The notes under the pieces: model-generated
What the model was told of the DNA's origin: nothing
The model's input: the letters and a program-made list of their open reading frames with translations, nothing else
Databases searched by the model: none
NCBI GenBank assembly: GCA_965232255.1
Contig: OZ246962.1
Span: 3,658,001 to 3,722,000, forward strand
Reading direction: 5' to 3'
From: Endozoicomonas sp965232255
Lineage (GTDB): Bacteria > Pseudomonadota > Gammaproteobacteria > Pseudomonadales > Endozoicomonadaceae
DNA: 64,000 bases
In this document: piece after piece, positions 16,843-26,187 of the stretch
Layout: each line of letters opens with the position of its first letter
Numbering within the stretch: the first letter of the stretch is position 1
Made by a program: the position numbers and the translations under genes

Positions 16843-18072
16843 ATGGCCGCACGCCCAAGACGCGTAAACCTGACAATTTCCATGAATCGTAGTGCTAGTC
16901 ACATGCTCCGCAACTTAGCTCTGCCTGTTTTTATTTTTTTCATCATGAGTTTAACCGGCTGTCAATCACTCTTATTAAGAGAGCGTCCTGCACAAGACGA
17001 CTCTGTTGTATCATCCATTCCGGTGCCAGAGCAGCCGCGGCAACCCGTGGTTGCGCCGCAACGGCCACAAGTAAGCCCAACACCTCCGGCACCCAAAACC
17101 CACACCATTACCATTCATGAGCAAACCATCCAGACGCCAACCCACGTTGATGGTCGTCTGGTTTTGGGCACTCGGGAAATGGCCACGTTGCCGAACCTGA
17201 ATTTGAAAATGGAGGCAAAACTCGATACAGGTGCAGAAAACAGCTCAGTCGATGCACGCAATATCCAATTTTTTGAGCGCGATGGCAAAAAGTGGGTTAA
17301 ATTCGACCTGCCACGCACTTCCACAGGCACCATACCCCAGGAAATGCCGATTAAAGGAACCACCAGGATCAAACGTCCGGGTCTACCGTCCATAGAACGC
17401 CCGGTAGTCATGATGACCATAACCATAGGCGACATCACTCAGTCGGTGCCCGTCTCGCTGATCAATCGTGGTAATTTTGATGCACCTTTGCTGATTGGCC
17501 GCAGCTTCATGCAAGACCTGGCCGTTATCGACGTCAACCAGCAATACATTGCTACCAAGAGCGTCATCGACACGCGCAAGCGTCAGGCCGTGGTTCCCAT
17601 CGCGCAAAAGTCCCACACCAAGGCCATTATTCAACCGGTCAATGTTGACGGGCTGACAACACTCGGCGCCGTGGAACACATTGTCCTGCCAGATTCCGGT
17701 ACCACCCTGAAGGCCCGGATTGACACCGGCGCCCGAACATCGTCCATTGATGCCAGGGATATTCAGGTGTTTGAGAAAGATGGCGCAAGATGGGTAAGTT
17801 TTGGCCTGGTCAATTCGGCAGGTGAAATTATTACCATGGAAGAGCCAATCACTCGTTTTGCGCGGATCAAACGTCATAACGAAGAGCCTGAGCGTCGCCC
17901 GGTTGTTACCCTGAATACGCAAATTGGCGATCTTCTGGTACCCACGCAGTTCACTCTGCGCAATCGGGAAAACTATGAGTACCCGGCATTGATCGGTGCC
18001 CGCTTTCTGGAAAAACGCGCACTGGTGGATGTCTCCACCGAGTACGCCACCGATAAAAGACAGCCCAACTGA
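16843..18072 (+). CDS. Lipoprotein with two tandem retropepsin-like (RimB/Zn_protease family) domains
   Basis: 409 residues from the ATG at 16843 (AGG 8 bases upstream); in-frame ATGs at 16882 and 16903 would give shorter, more usual signal peptides. The hydrophobic segment ends in the lipobox LTGC (Cys 40), predicting an envelope lipoprotein. A Pro/Gln linker follows. Two homologous domains then carry the aspartyl-protease triad: KLDTGAENSS (Asp128) and RIDTGARTSS (Asp294), each with VDARNIQ/IDARDIQ, RPVV and a C-terminal LLIGRSF/ALIGARF block. The family (annotated ATP-dependent zinc protease, RimK-associated) usually has one domain and should dimerise. Here both halves are fused and both Asp residues are kept. 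It lies upstream of the transglutaminase-7TM and ATP-grasp genes. Confidence 0.88.
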   Translation: MAARPRRVNLTISMNRSASHMLRNLALPVFIFFIMSLTGCQSLLLRERPAQDDSVVSSIPVPEQPRQPVVAPQRPQVSPTPPAPKTHTITIHEQTIQTPTHVDGRLVLGTREMATLPNLNLKMEAKLDTGAENSSVDARNIQFFERDGKKWVKFDLPRTSTGTIPQEMPIKGTTRIKRPGLPSIERPVVMMTITIGDITQSVPVSLINRGNFDAPLLIGRSFMQDLAVIDVNQQYIATKSVIDTRKRQAVVPIAQKSHTKAIIQPVNVDGLTTLGAVEHIVLPDSGTTLKARIDTGARTSSIDARDIQVFEKDGARWVSFGLVNSAGEIITMEEPITRFARIKRHNEEPERRPVVTLNTQIGDLLVPTQFTLRNRENYEYPALIGARFLEKRALVDVSTEYATDKRQPN

Positions 18073-18366
18073 GCGTGCTGACAATAACCAACTGCTGGCA
18101 TTGGTTTGATGCAGTGGTGGGCAATGGTGTTGGCATATTGCGATCGCTCATGGGTATTTGCCTACATCCAACAAATTACACATTTTCTGATGGATACCTG
18201 AAAATAGAGACGTCGGCGACAGGCTGAACCGCGCACCGCTTATGGCCAGTAAAACTGCCTATCAGCTGCAAAAAAGTGCCTGTGTTGCGCCCTGACGACC
18301 AGAACCCTGTTTTCGTGCTTTTTGATACGTTGAGCAGTGACTTAGAAATTGACTGCGAGGAGAATA

Positions 18367-19917
18367 ATGGAAGGTCGTTTCCAGCTTGGCTTGATGATCG
18401 CCATACTGATTATCGCGGGCCTGGGCTTAACGCTTTACAAACACTTTGCCCTGGGTTTTCCGCTGCTGGGCAAAGATGTTTCTACCGTCTGGAGTGTTGA
18501 GGCCCGGGTCAGCTTTAAAGCTCAGGGTGACACCGCTCAGGCCAGCCTGACCTTGCCTGACCAGCAGTCCGATGTCTGGATTATGGATGAGTCATTTGCC
18601 TCTCCTGGTTACGGCATTAATCAAATCAATGATGGTGGTCAGCGTCGTGCAGTTTGGAGCATTCGCAAAGCCGACGGACGTCAGGATTTGTTCTACAAGG
18701 TAAAACTGCGTCTGGAATCCGGCGTTAGCCCCAGTGCCAACGATCAACCCGAAACGTTTATTCCTCCTGTTCTGCCCGAACCCTACCAGACTGCCGCGCA
18801 AAGTCTGCTGAAGCAGGTCACTGAAACCTCCGCTGATGCCACCAGCTTTGCCAGCACGTTACTCGGTCTGTTTAACGCCAGCAAACCCGACCAGAATGTG
18901 AATATGTTGCTCGGTATGGTAGACGAAGGTGTTAAAGCGCCTGAACTGTTGGTTAACCTGTTGCGTATGGGCAATATTCCTGCCCGTATCGTGCGTGGAC
19001 TGCACCTGGAAGACGGCCGTCGTCGACAGCCAATTGTGGATATGATCGAAGTATACGACGGTGATCAGTGGCAGCTGTTTGACCCGCGCAGCGGCCAAAA
19101 TGGCAGTCCCACGGCCTTTTTCCTGTGGCAACGAGGGGCGAAATCCCTGCTTGACGTTATGGGCGGCGTTGACTCAGACGTCAAGTTTTCCATCATTTCC
19201 CAACAAATACCCACGCGGGAACTGGCCTTAGCCCAGGCCACGCAAGAGCAGGCGGCGCTGATCGACTTTTCCATCTACTCGCTGCCGCTGGAAGTGCAAA
19301 ATGCCTTCAAGATCATTCTGCTGATCCCCATTGGTGTTCTGGTGGTGCTGTTTATGCGGATCATCGTTGGCTTACGCACTTCCGGCACCTTTATGCCGGT
19401 ACTGATTGCCATGGCCTTTTTGCAGACCCAGCTATTGCCGGGACTGGTGATTTTTATCTCCCTGGTGTCCATCGGCTTGTGGATACGCTCGTTTTTGAGT
19501 CAGCAGAACATGCTCCTGGTAGCACGCCTTGGTGCGGTCATTATTGTCGTGATTCTATTGATGGCAGCCATGAGTATCCTGAGCTGGAAACTGGGCATTA
19601 CCCAGGCCATGACGGTGACATTCTTCCCGATGATTATTATTGCCTGGACCATTGAACGGATGTCCATCCTCTGGGAAGAAGAAGGTCCGGGCGATGTTTT
19701 GAAAGAAGGCGGTGGCAGTCTTTTGGTGGCAACGTTGAGCTATCTGTTGATGTCCAGCCCAATCGTTGAACAACTGACGTTTAACTTTCCCGAGCTGATG
19801 CTGACACTGCTCGGCATTGTGCTACTGCTGGGCCAGTACACCGGCTATCGTCTGCTGGAGTTGAAGCGGTTTTACCCACTGGTGCGTGCGGCCAGGCAGT
19901 CGCATTGGCAATCTTGA
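18367..19917 (+). CDS. Inactive transglutaminase fused to 7 transmembrane helices
   Basis: 516 residues; the ATG at 18367 follows GAGGAG by 5 bases, better than an ATG six codons upstream. One N-terminal membrane helix (about 7-28) leads to an extracytoplasmic part. At about 175-245 there is a transglutaminase fold: LLVNLLRMGNIPARIVRG, then DMIEVYDGDQWQLFDPRSG. The catalytic Cys (here in DEGVKAPEL) and His (here IVDMIEVY) are absent; only the Asp of FDP remains. The C-terminal half (about 312-500) is a bundle of roughly seven hydrophobic helices. This matches the known inactive transglutaminase/7TM family, found next to RimK-like ligases. Likely role: a membrane scaffold or substrate binder for the flanking ligase and protease. 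Confidence 0.9.
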   Translation: MEGRFQLGLMIAILIIAGLGLTLYKHFALGFPLLGKDVSTVWSVEARVSFKAQGDTAQASLTLPDQQSDVWIMDESFASPGYGINQINDGGQRRAVWSIRKADGRQDLFYKVKLRLESGVSPSANDQPETFIPPVLPEPYQTAAQSLLKQVTETSADATSFASTLLGLFNASKPDQNVNMLLGMVDEGVKAPELLVNLLRMGNIPARIVRGLHLEDGRRRQPIVDMIEVYDGDQWQLFDPRSGQNGSPTAFFLWQRGAKSLLDVMGGVDSDVKFSIISQQIPTRELALAQATQEQAALIDFSIYSLPLEVQNAFKIILLIPIGVLVVLFMRIIVGLRTSGTFMPVLIAMAFLQTQLLPGLVIFISLVSIGLWIRSFLSQQNMLLVARLGAVIIVVILLMAAMSILSWKLGITQAMTVTFFPMIIIAWTIERMSILWEEEGPGDVLKEGGGSLLVATLSYLLMSSPIVEQLTFNFPELMLTLLGIVLLLGQYTGYRLLELKRFYPLVRAARQSHWQS

Positions 19918-19939
19918 GCAGGTCTGAGGTGGGTTACCT

Positions 19940-20944
19940 ATGGGATGGTTAAGCACTCTGGTCAATCAGGCACTGGAAAAAGCCTCTGTCACTACACCGG
20001 CACAACTCAGGGCGGCAGGCATCCTGAGCATGAACTGTCGCAATCTGGACTATATCTCGCGCTACAACCCCAGACGACTGTTGCCGTTGGTAGATGACAA
20101 ACTGACCACCAAGCGCATGGCGGAAAAAGCCGGCGTTGAGGTCCCGAAGCTAATTGCCGTGATTGAGTACCAGTCCGATATCCGCAATCTGGAAAGCATT
20201 CTCGCGCCGTTACAGCAGTTTGTGATCAAACCGGCCAAGGGTAGCGGTGGCAAGGGCATCTTGGTGATTACCGGTCGTGACGGCGACCTGTTCGTCAAGG
20301 CCAGTGGCGATAGCCTCTCTTTTGAGGCGATAAGTCGGGACGTGTCCAATATTCTCGGCGGTCTGTACAGTCTTGGTGGCAAAACCGATGTGGCGGTGAT
20401 TGAAAGCCTGATCCAGGCCGATCCGATTTTCAACGATTACAGTTTCGAAGGTGTACCGGATATTCGGGTGATCGTCTTTCGCGGCTTTCCGGTAATGGCC
20501 ATGATGCGTCTGGCCACCCGCGCGTCTGATGGCAAGGCCAACCTGCATCAGGGTGCGGTGGGCGTTGGTCTGGATATTGCCACCGGCCAAAGCCTGCGCA
20601 GCGTGCAACGCGGTCAGCCAGTCCACCAGCACCCGGACACAGGCCACGACTTCTCGGCGCTACAGGTGCCCCACTGGCACAAGATCTTGAGCTTGTCCGC
20701 CGCCTGCTACGAGATGACCAGTCTTGGTTATTTGGGCGTCGACCTGGTGCTGGATAAAAATCTCGGTCCGCTGATTCTGGAACTCAATGCTCGCCCCGGC
20801 CTGGCCATTCAAATCGCCAACGGCCAAGGCATTGAACCAAGACTGAAGACCATTGAGGCGCTGAGCCAGCATGATCTGCCCATCGCCGAACGTGTCGCGT
20901 TCTCACAACAGCACTTTGGCGTACTAACCAAACCTGAATCCTGA
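19940..20944 (+). CDS. RimK-related alpha-L-glutamate ligase-like ATP-grasp protein
   Basis: 334 residues, cytosolic. ATP-grasp motifs are FVIKPAKGSGGKGILVITG (about 94-112), an internal VIVFRGFPVMAMMRLATR and the metal-binding LILELNARPGLAIQIANG (about 277-294). It belongs to the RimK-related E-ligase group, which forms amide bonds between an amino acid and a carboxylate; the substrate is unknown. GAGGTG stands 8 bases before the ATG and it starts 22 bases after the 7TM gene, so the two are an operon. The context suggests that the ligase adds a residue and the retropepsin removes it, or that both act in an envelope stress pathway. That is inference. Confidence 0.9.
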   Translation: MGWLSTLVNQALEKASVTTPAQLRAAGILSMNCRNLDYISRYNPRRLLPLVDDKLTTKRMAEKAGVEVPKLIAVIEYQSDIRNLESILAPLQQFVIKPAKGSGGKGILVITGRDGDLFVKASGDSLSFEAISRDVSNILGGLYSLGGKTDVAVIESLIQADPIFNDYSFEGVPDIRVIVFRGFPVMAMMRLATRASDGKANLHQGAVGVGLDIATGQSLRSVQRGQPVHQHPDTGHDFSALQVPHWHKILSLSAACYEMTSLGYLGVDLVLDKNLGPLILELNARPGLAIQIANGQGIEPRLKTIEALSQHDLPIAERVAFSQQHFGVLTKPES

Positions 20945-21027
20945 CCAGCGTTCAGTGCTTCACAGAGCTTCTGCCCCTGTGTAAGAATTGCAAGCACACC
21001 TTTTTCTTCGGGAAGGAGAAAATCGAG

Positions 21028-23055
21028 TTGCTCGCCATAATAACAAGATTTCCGGCAACTGATCTGCCCAAAATACTGCTGGTGCTTTGGCTGTTACTAT
21101 CGGCACCGGTAATGGCCATCACCCCAGGCGCTGATGCCAACCTGAAGCTGGTCCCGGTACAACCGCCGACTTCGCTATTCAACAGCACCCAACCATTAAC
21201 AGACAGTAGTCAATTATTATGGTATCAGCTTGATTTGCCACCAGTGTCCGAACGCGACTGGCTGATGATTTTTGGTCGGGTTCCGGCCAGACAACTGGAT
21301 GTGTTTATCCCGACCGATAGCGGTTACCGACTGCAAAAACTGGGGGTGGACCACACCGGCTCACCAGCCACTGCCATTGCGATCTCGCCCGGTGAAGCAA
21401 CAACGTGGTATCTGCGCCACATCGCCACACCACTTGCGCCCTTGCAGCCGCAACTATTGCCATCTCACCTTTACGCTGACGCCTTGAACCTGCAGGGCGT
21501 GGCACTGGGCACAGTACAGACTTTGCTTATTATCGCGCTGATCGCCACCCTGATCGCCCGGAAAAAATGGGCATTTCGTCCGTTGATCGGGCATGTCCTC
21601 ACCACTATTGCCCTGGTGCTTATGTGGCAGGGTGATGTTTTCCACCTGTTTTCCTGGCCGGGCGACCCGGCACACTGGGTACTGTTTATGACTACATTGG
21701 TGCTGGTTACCGGGATTGCCAGTTACCGCCATCTTTTGCTGACAGACCAGGCAAGAGCCAGACAACTGATACTGACGCTCAATATTTTAACCCTGGCAAC
21801 AATGCTTTATGGCCTCACGGCACAAGTACCACTCGCCATGACTGCGACAGGTACACTATTGTTGGCCAGCGCCTGTCTGCTGATCCTGATTGGCGTAAAA
21901 ACCCGGCAGCCAGCAGCAATCTTGCTAGCTTTGATCACCGTGGCACTGTATCTATCCGGTTTTTCTCTGACCAATCTGCCTTCTACCCAAGCGCTGTTGC
22001 TGCTCGGTTTGCATGCTGCACTATTGCCGTTGCTTTGCTGGACGCTTTATCGTCGGTCTCGCACAGCCATTGATACCACCCATATAAACAATAATCGTCG
22101 TGTGTTTACCAACACTCTGCGCGAACATTTGCATAACCCCGACGCGCCCCTGAGCGTTGCCGATCTCAAACAGCGCATCCTGGCCACGGTGGCGAGCGTC
22201 CTGCCAGGGGCACCAACCATAATACTGCACTATCAAGAGAACCAGTGGCACACCACGCCCGGCGACAGTGCCGGGAAAGTAACCCGTAAACTCAATAGAC
22301 GACTGCCGGTCATCGAAGCAGATTTGCTCAAGGTAATTTCCGCCGATGCCCAGACCAATATCAATTTCAAAGACAGCGACGGCACAATCTACTGGCTCTA
22401 CCCTCTGAGTATTGCAACTAACGACAAAGTGCTTCTGGTTCTGGCACTCCCCCGGCATCAGCGCACGGCTGACAACTGGCAGACGGCGTGTGACATCAGC
22501 AGCCATGCCAGCACCGTATTCCAGGCCAATCGCCAGTCGTTGTTCTGGCAGCGCGAAGCAAGCCTGGACCCGTTGACCGGAGCACTCAACCGACGAGCAT
22601 TCCAGCGTGAGGCCGAAGCAGTGGTACATCAGTGCATCGATGCCACCAAGCCATGCAGCCTTTTGTTTATGGATCTGGATAACTTCAAGCAGCTCAATGA
22701 CTGCCAAGGTCACAATGCTGGCGACAAAGCCCTTAAACACACGGCCAGATTGTGCCGCAAGGCGCTCAGACAGGAGGATTTGCTCGGTCGCTATGGAGGT
22801 GAGGAATTTGTCGTATTGCTGCCCAATACCGAGCCGTGGCAGGCCTTTCAGATTGCTGAACGCATCCGCAAAACCGTCGCCCGGAAAAAAAATATCACTG
22901 TCAGCATAGGGATTGCAGCGCTGTCAGACCTTAACAGTTCGCTGGACAAGCTGCTGGCAGAAGCCGATGCCGCCATGTATCTGGCCAAGCAACAAGGCAA
23001 GAACAGGACGGTCACCAGCGCCAGTCGGCTGAATATTTCAAAAGAGCCGGTTTAA
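21028..23055 (+). CDS. Membrane diguanylate cyclase (7TMR-DISM-like sensor with GGDEF)
   Basis: 675 residues with a TTG start supported by GGAAGGAG about 10 bases upstream. Signal peptide (cleavage near APVMA) at 1-30, then a periplasmic beta domain like 7TMR-DISMED2 (about 45-160), seven or so hydrophobic helices (about 165-345), a GAF-like cytoplasmic region (about 355-500), and a GGDEF domain from about 513 (DPLTGALNRRAF). The active site GGEEF and the inhibitory RxxD site (RQED, five residues before it) are intact, so c-di-GMP synthesis with product inhibition is expected. The signal is unknown; carbohydrate or lipid ligands are usual for the sensor type. The 3' end overlaps convergent sthA by 18 bases. 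Confidence 0.88.
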   Translation: MLAIITRFPATDLPKILLVLWLLLSAPVMAITPGADANLKLVPVQPPTSLFNSTQPLTDSSQLLWYQLDLPPVSERDWLMIFGRVPARQLDVFIPTDSGYRLQKLGVDHTGSPATAIAISPGEATTWYLRHIATPLAPLQPQLLPSHLYADALNLQGVALGTVQTLLIIALIATLIARKKWAFRPLIGHVLTTIALVLMWQGDVFHLFSWPGDPAHWVLFMTTLVLVTGIASYRHLLLTDQARARQLILTLNILTLATMLYGLTAQVPLAMTATGTLLLASACLLILIGVKTRQPAAILLALITVALYLSGFSLTNLPSTQALLLLGLHAALLPLLCWTLYRRSRTAIDTTHINNNRRVFTNTLREHLHNPDAPLSVADLKQRILATVASVLPGAPTIILHYQENQWHTTPGDSAGKVTRKLNRRLPVIEADLLKVISADAQTNINFKDSDGTIYWLYPLSIATNDKVLLVLALPRHQRTADNWQTACDISSHASTVFQANRQSLFWQREASLDPLTGALNRRAFQREAEAVVHQCIDATKPCSLLFMDLDNFKQLNDCQGHNAGDKALKHTARLCRKALRQEDLLGRYGGEEFVVLLPNTEPWQAFQIAERIRKTVARKKNITVSIGIAALSDLNSSLDKLLAEADAAMYLAKQQGKNRTVTSASRLNISKEPV

Positions 23056-24432
23056 CCCGTCAAGCGCCGCTACCCGATAAGCCTCGGCCATGGTCGGGTA
23101 GTTAAAGGTGGTATTCAGGAAGTAACGCAAGGTGTTCGCCTCGCCTTCTTGTCCCATTACTGCCTGGCCGATATGGACAATCTCAGAGGCCTGATCACCA
23201 AAGCAGTGAATGCCCAGTACCTCCAGAGTGTCGCGATGGAACAGGATTTTCAGCATGCCCACCACTTCACCGGTGATCTGCGCCCGAGCCAGGCGCGAGA
23301 AAAAGGCTTTGCCCACTTCGTAAGGCACCGCTGCTTCGGTCAGTTCTTCTTCAGTCTGACCAAGGGAACTGATTTCAGGAATGGTGTAAATTCCGGTCGG
23401 TACCTCATCGACAAATCGCCAGTCCGGACTGTTGCACAGATGGGCCGCAGCAAAACGCCCCTGGTCGTAGGCGGCACTGGCCAGGCTGGGCCAGCCAATT
23501 ACGTCACCGGCCGCGTAAATATGTGGTACTGATGTTTGATAACTGTCGTTCACCTTGAGCTGGCCACGACTGTCAGCCGACAAACCAATTTGTTCCAACC
23601 CCATATCCCGGGTATTCCCTGCCCGGCCATTGGCCCAGAGCAACATGTCTGCCTTCAGCCGTTTGCCCGATTTAAGATGCAGAATTACGCAATCATCCAG
23701 CGTTTCGAGTTGCTGAAACTCCTCGTTGTGGCGGATGATCACGTTCATCTTGCGCAACTGGTAACTCAGGGCATCGGAAATCTCTTTATCAAGAAACGAC
23801 AACAGCCGTTCACGGGTATCAACCAGATCCACCAGCACACCAAGGCCGGAGAAAATAGAGGCATACTCAGAACCAATTACACCAGCACCGTAGATGATCA
23901 TGCGCCGGGGCGTGGTAGACATTTCCAGCACGGTGTCGCTGTCAAAAATCCGGGGATGGCTAAAATCAACATCCGGCGGATGATAAGGCCGGGAACCGGT
24001 GGCAATCAGAAAACGGCTACCGGTAATGCGCTCGCAATTACCGCCCGATTCCGTGACCTCCAGCGTGTGCTCATCAAGGAAAACCCCACGACCAAAATAG
24101 AGGTCGATACGGTTGCGGGCATAGTACATGGTGCGTGACTGCACCTGCTTCTGAATCACTGACTCTGCCCGCTCAAGCACTTTGGGAAAGCTGAACCAGC
24201 GCGGATCACCAATCTCGCGAAACAGCGTGTTGGTGTTGAAATCCATGATCTGTTTGACCGAGTGCCGCAAGGCTTTGGAAGGAATAGTACCCAAGTGAGT
24301 GCAGCTGCCACCGACAAAGTTGAACTGCTCCACTACGGCCACTTTTTTACCCAGTTTAACGGCGTTCATGGCCGCCCCTTCACCGGCCGGCCCTGAACCC
24401 AGAATAACCAGGTCGTATTGCTTGCCCTCCAT
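23038..24432 (-). CDS. sthA: Soluble pyridine nucleotide transhydrogenase
   Basis: 464 residues from the ATG at 24430-24432, which has a G-rich ribosome binding site and gives exactly the usual length. This cytosolic FAD flavoprotein transfers hydride between NADPH and NAD. It aligns closely with Pseudomonas SthA: GSGPAGEGAAMNAVKLGK (FAD site), SCTHLGTIPSKALRHSV with only the single family Cys, YGAGVIGSEYASIFSG (NAD site), AAGDVIGWPSLASAAYDQG and TFNYPTMAEAYRVAALDG. All motifs are intact. It lies 108 bases after nqrM in the same direction. Confidence 0.97.
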   Translation of the reverse strand: MEGKQYDLVILGSGPAGEGAAMNAVKLGKKVAVVEQFNFVGGSCTHLGTIPSKALRHSVKQIMDFNTNTLFREIGDPRWFSFPKVLERAESVIQKQVQSRTMYYARNRIDLYFGRGVFLDEHTLEVTESGGNCERITGSRFLIATGSRPYHPPDVDFSHPRIFDSDTVLEMSTTPRRMIIYGAGVIGSEYASIFSGLGVLVDLVDTRERLLSFLDKEISDALSYQLRKMNVIIRHNEEFQQLETLDDCVILHLKSGKRLKADMLLWANGRAGNTRDMGLEQIGLSADSRGQLKVNDSYQTSVPHIYAAGDVIGWPSLASAAYDQGRFAAAHLCNSPDWRFVDEVPTGIYTIPEISSLGQTEEELTEAAVPYEVGKAFFSRLARAQITGEVVGMLKILFHRDTLEVLGIHCFGDQASEIVHIGQAVMGQEGEANTLRYFLNTTFNYPTMAEAYRVAALDGLNRLF

Positions 24433-24540
24433 CGCTGCGCCCCCCGGCATGTACTCTATTATCTGTCGTTTATCTATCGTTAGCTCAGAGTACCATACTC
24501 CAAGAGTGGTGATGTCGGCCAGGTTAAGGCAAAAGCAAGA

Positions 24541-24771
24541 TCAGGCTTTTTTACCTTTGCTGGTCGCGGCGTCGTAGAATAGATCGTCGTTCATTTCAGA
24601 CAGCGGATCGGTCTTGTCGCCGCCACCGCAGATAACGCAGCCGTCTTTCAGGCCGAGGCTGCTCAGGCCACCGCAAGAGCCTTTGATGGGTTTATTGGCA
24701 AAGATAACGCCCACTGCCATGGCGGCAATAAGCCCCAGGAAGGTACAAAATGTAATCAGCAAAATCGTCAT
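24541..24771 (-). CDS. nqrM: Na+-NQR maturation protein NqrM
   Basis: 76-residue single-pass membrane protein of the DUF539/NqrM family. It has one N-terminal transmembrane helix (TFCTFLGLIAAMAVGVIFA) followed by the Cys cluster KGSCGGLSSLGLKDGCVICG. NqrM is needed to insert the iron centre between NqrD and NqrE of the sodium-pumping NADH:quinone reductase. AGGA precedes the ATG. It sits 43 bases downstream of apbE, its usual partner, but the nqrABCDEF operon is not in the window. Confidence 0.9.
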   Translation of the reverse strand: MTILLITFCTFLGLIAAMAVGVIFANKPIKGSCGGLSSLGLKDGCVICGGGDKTDPLSEMNDDLFYDAATSKGKKA

Positions 24772-24814
24772 GGCTGATTCCTCCGTTATGTTCTGGTTAA
24801 GACAGTGACCAAAT

Positions 24815-25918
24815 TTATCCCTGTGGCACTATATACGGTTTAAACGCCTCACTGGTCACTGTGGCAAAACCGTCATCGGTATAATAAGCAAATCGAGCAG
24901 CAATACCTAACTGATTAGCCAGTTTCAGGCCCGCTTCGTCACCGAGCACCATGAACATGGTGGCCAGCGCGTCGGCCCGGGCCGTGGTGTCGGCAATAAC
25001 CGCCACCTCGGCAATTCGTTTGGCTTCCGGCCAGCCGGTTAAAGGGTTAATGGTGTGGGAGTAGCGCTTGCCATCCACCTCAAAAAAGTTCAGATAATCG
25101 CCGGAGGTGGCCAGTCCCTTATCGATCGGCTCCACCAGAGCCGAGACGCCACCTTTACCCATTTCCGGCCCGATAACCGCCAGACGCCAGGGTTTGCCAT
25201 TGGGTTTGACGCCCTGCACCATCACTTCGCCACCCACTTCCACCATAAAGTCATCAATGCCCAGCTCGCGCAGAGTGTCAGCTGCCTGATCCACCGCATA
25301 GCCTTTGGCAATGGAGCTGAGATCGACAAACAGCTCTTTATCGCGGGTCAGGGTCGAGCCGTCCGGATTGTTGCCCAGACTCTGGTAGCCCACTTTTGCC
25401 CTGGCCTGATCAATAGCCGCCTGGTCAGGAACGTGGCCGGGATACTGGCTATCAAGCCACTGCACAAACTCCGGCGCATTCACCAGTTCGCCTGTACTGG
25501 TATGAGCTGGTTTTTCACCCGGCCCAAAGCCCCAGAGATTGACCAGCGGGCCGACGGTGATGTCGTAAGCTCCGCTGGACATTTCGGAGACGGCCTGCGC
25601 CTCACGCACCAGCTCGACAATATCTGCCGAAACCGGAAATGGCTGACCCACCGGCGAGCGGTTAAAGCGCATCAGCTCCGAATCCGGCTTGTACGTGGAC
25701 ATACGCTGATCCACATCGACAAGGGCATTATGCACCGCGCGGGAAACCTCCAGCTGCGGATCGCTAAACAGGCTGGCCACATAGCTGACGTTATAAGTCG
25801 TGCCCATCACTTGCCCCTGAAAGCTGTAGAGCCGGGGTCTGGTACTCAACACCAGCACCACCACTGCCAACAGCAAAATGGCCGGCAGCAGCATTCGTTT
25901 TAATGATCGCAAGGGCAA
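24815..25918 (-). CDS. apbE: FAD:protein FMN transferase
   Basis: 367 residues; TTG start with GAGGA 7 bases upstream (an ATG eight codons later is the alternative). The enzyme attaches FMN to Thr residues of NqrB/NqrC or RnfG/D in the periplasm. Family motifs: GQVMGTTYNVSY, ALVDVDQRMSTYKPDSEL, GAYDITVGPLVNLWGFG, DLSSIAKGYAVDQ, VEVGGEV and the metal site THINPLTGWP then TTARADALATMFMVLG. The N-terminus is a membrane anchor without the lipobox Cys found in many ApbE proteins. It is followed by nqrM, so flavinylation of Na+-NQR is the likely job. It is divergent from sdaA. Confidence 0.95.
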   Translation of the reverse strand: MPLRSLKRMLLPAILLLAVVVLVLSTRPRLYSFQGQVMGTTYNVSYVASLFSDPQLEVSRAVHNALVDVDQRMSTYKPDSELMRFNRSPVGQPFPVSADIVELVREAQAVSEMSSGAYDITVGPLVNLWGFGPGEKPAHTSTGELVNAPEFVQWLDSQYPGHVPDQAAIDQARAKVGYQSLGNNPDGSTLTRDKELFVDLSSIAKGYAVDQAADTLRELGIDDFMVEVGGEVMVQGVKPNGKPWRLAVIGPEMGKGGVSALVEPIDKGLATSGDYLNFFEVDGKRYSHTINPLTGWPEAKRIAEVAVIADTTARADALATMFMVLGDEAGLKLANQLGIAARFAYYTDDGFATVTSEAFKPYIVPQG

Positions 25919-26187
25919 GTCTGAATCCTCGTAGCGAAGCCGTCCGCAGGCTTTCTTCAGGCAGCAGTCCGGTATAGTTTACGGCCGGATTTTAGCACCA
26001 GGTTAATGGATAATCATCAGGGATTAACCGGATGCACAGTCGCCATCTTTCTCATTGCTGAACAGTAAATGTATTGTTACGCTTGCGCGGTGGCAAGGGC
26101 TACCGGTCAGCCGCTAACCGTTATGGCGTTATCAAACCATTTGCCGGATCAATAACAATTCAGCTGTCATTTCACGGAGTCGTGACA

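Noticed and set aside
18140..18147. GCGATCGC octamer
   Set aside because: A single HIP1-like palindrome is expected by chance.
23536..24138. 200-codon plus-strand ORF opposite sthA
   Set aside because: Shadow of a strongly conserved flavoprotein gene.
25919..26187. Glycine riboswitch upstream of sdaA-gcvP
   Set aside because: The conserved aptamer core sequences are not present on either strand.
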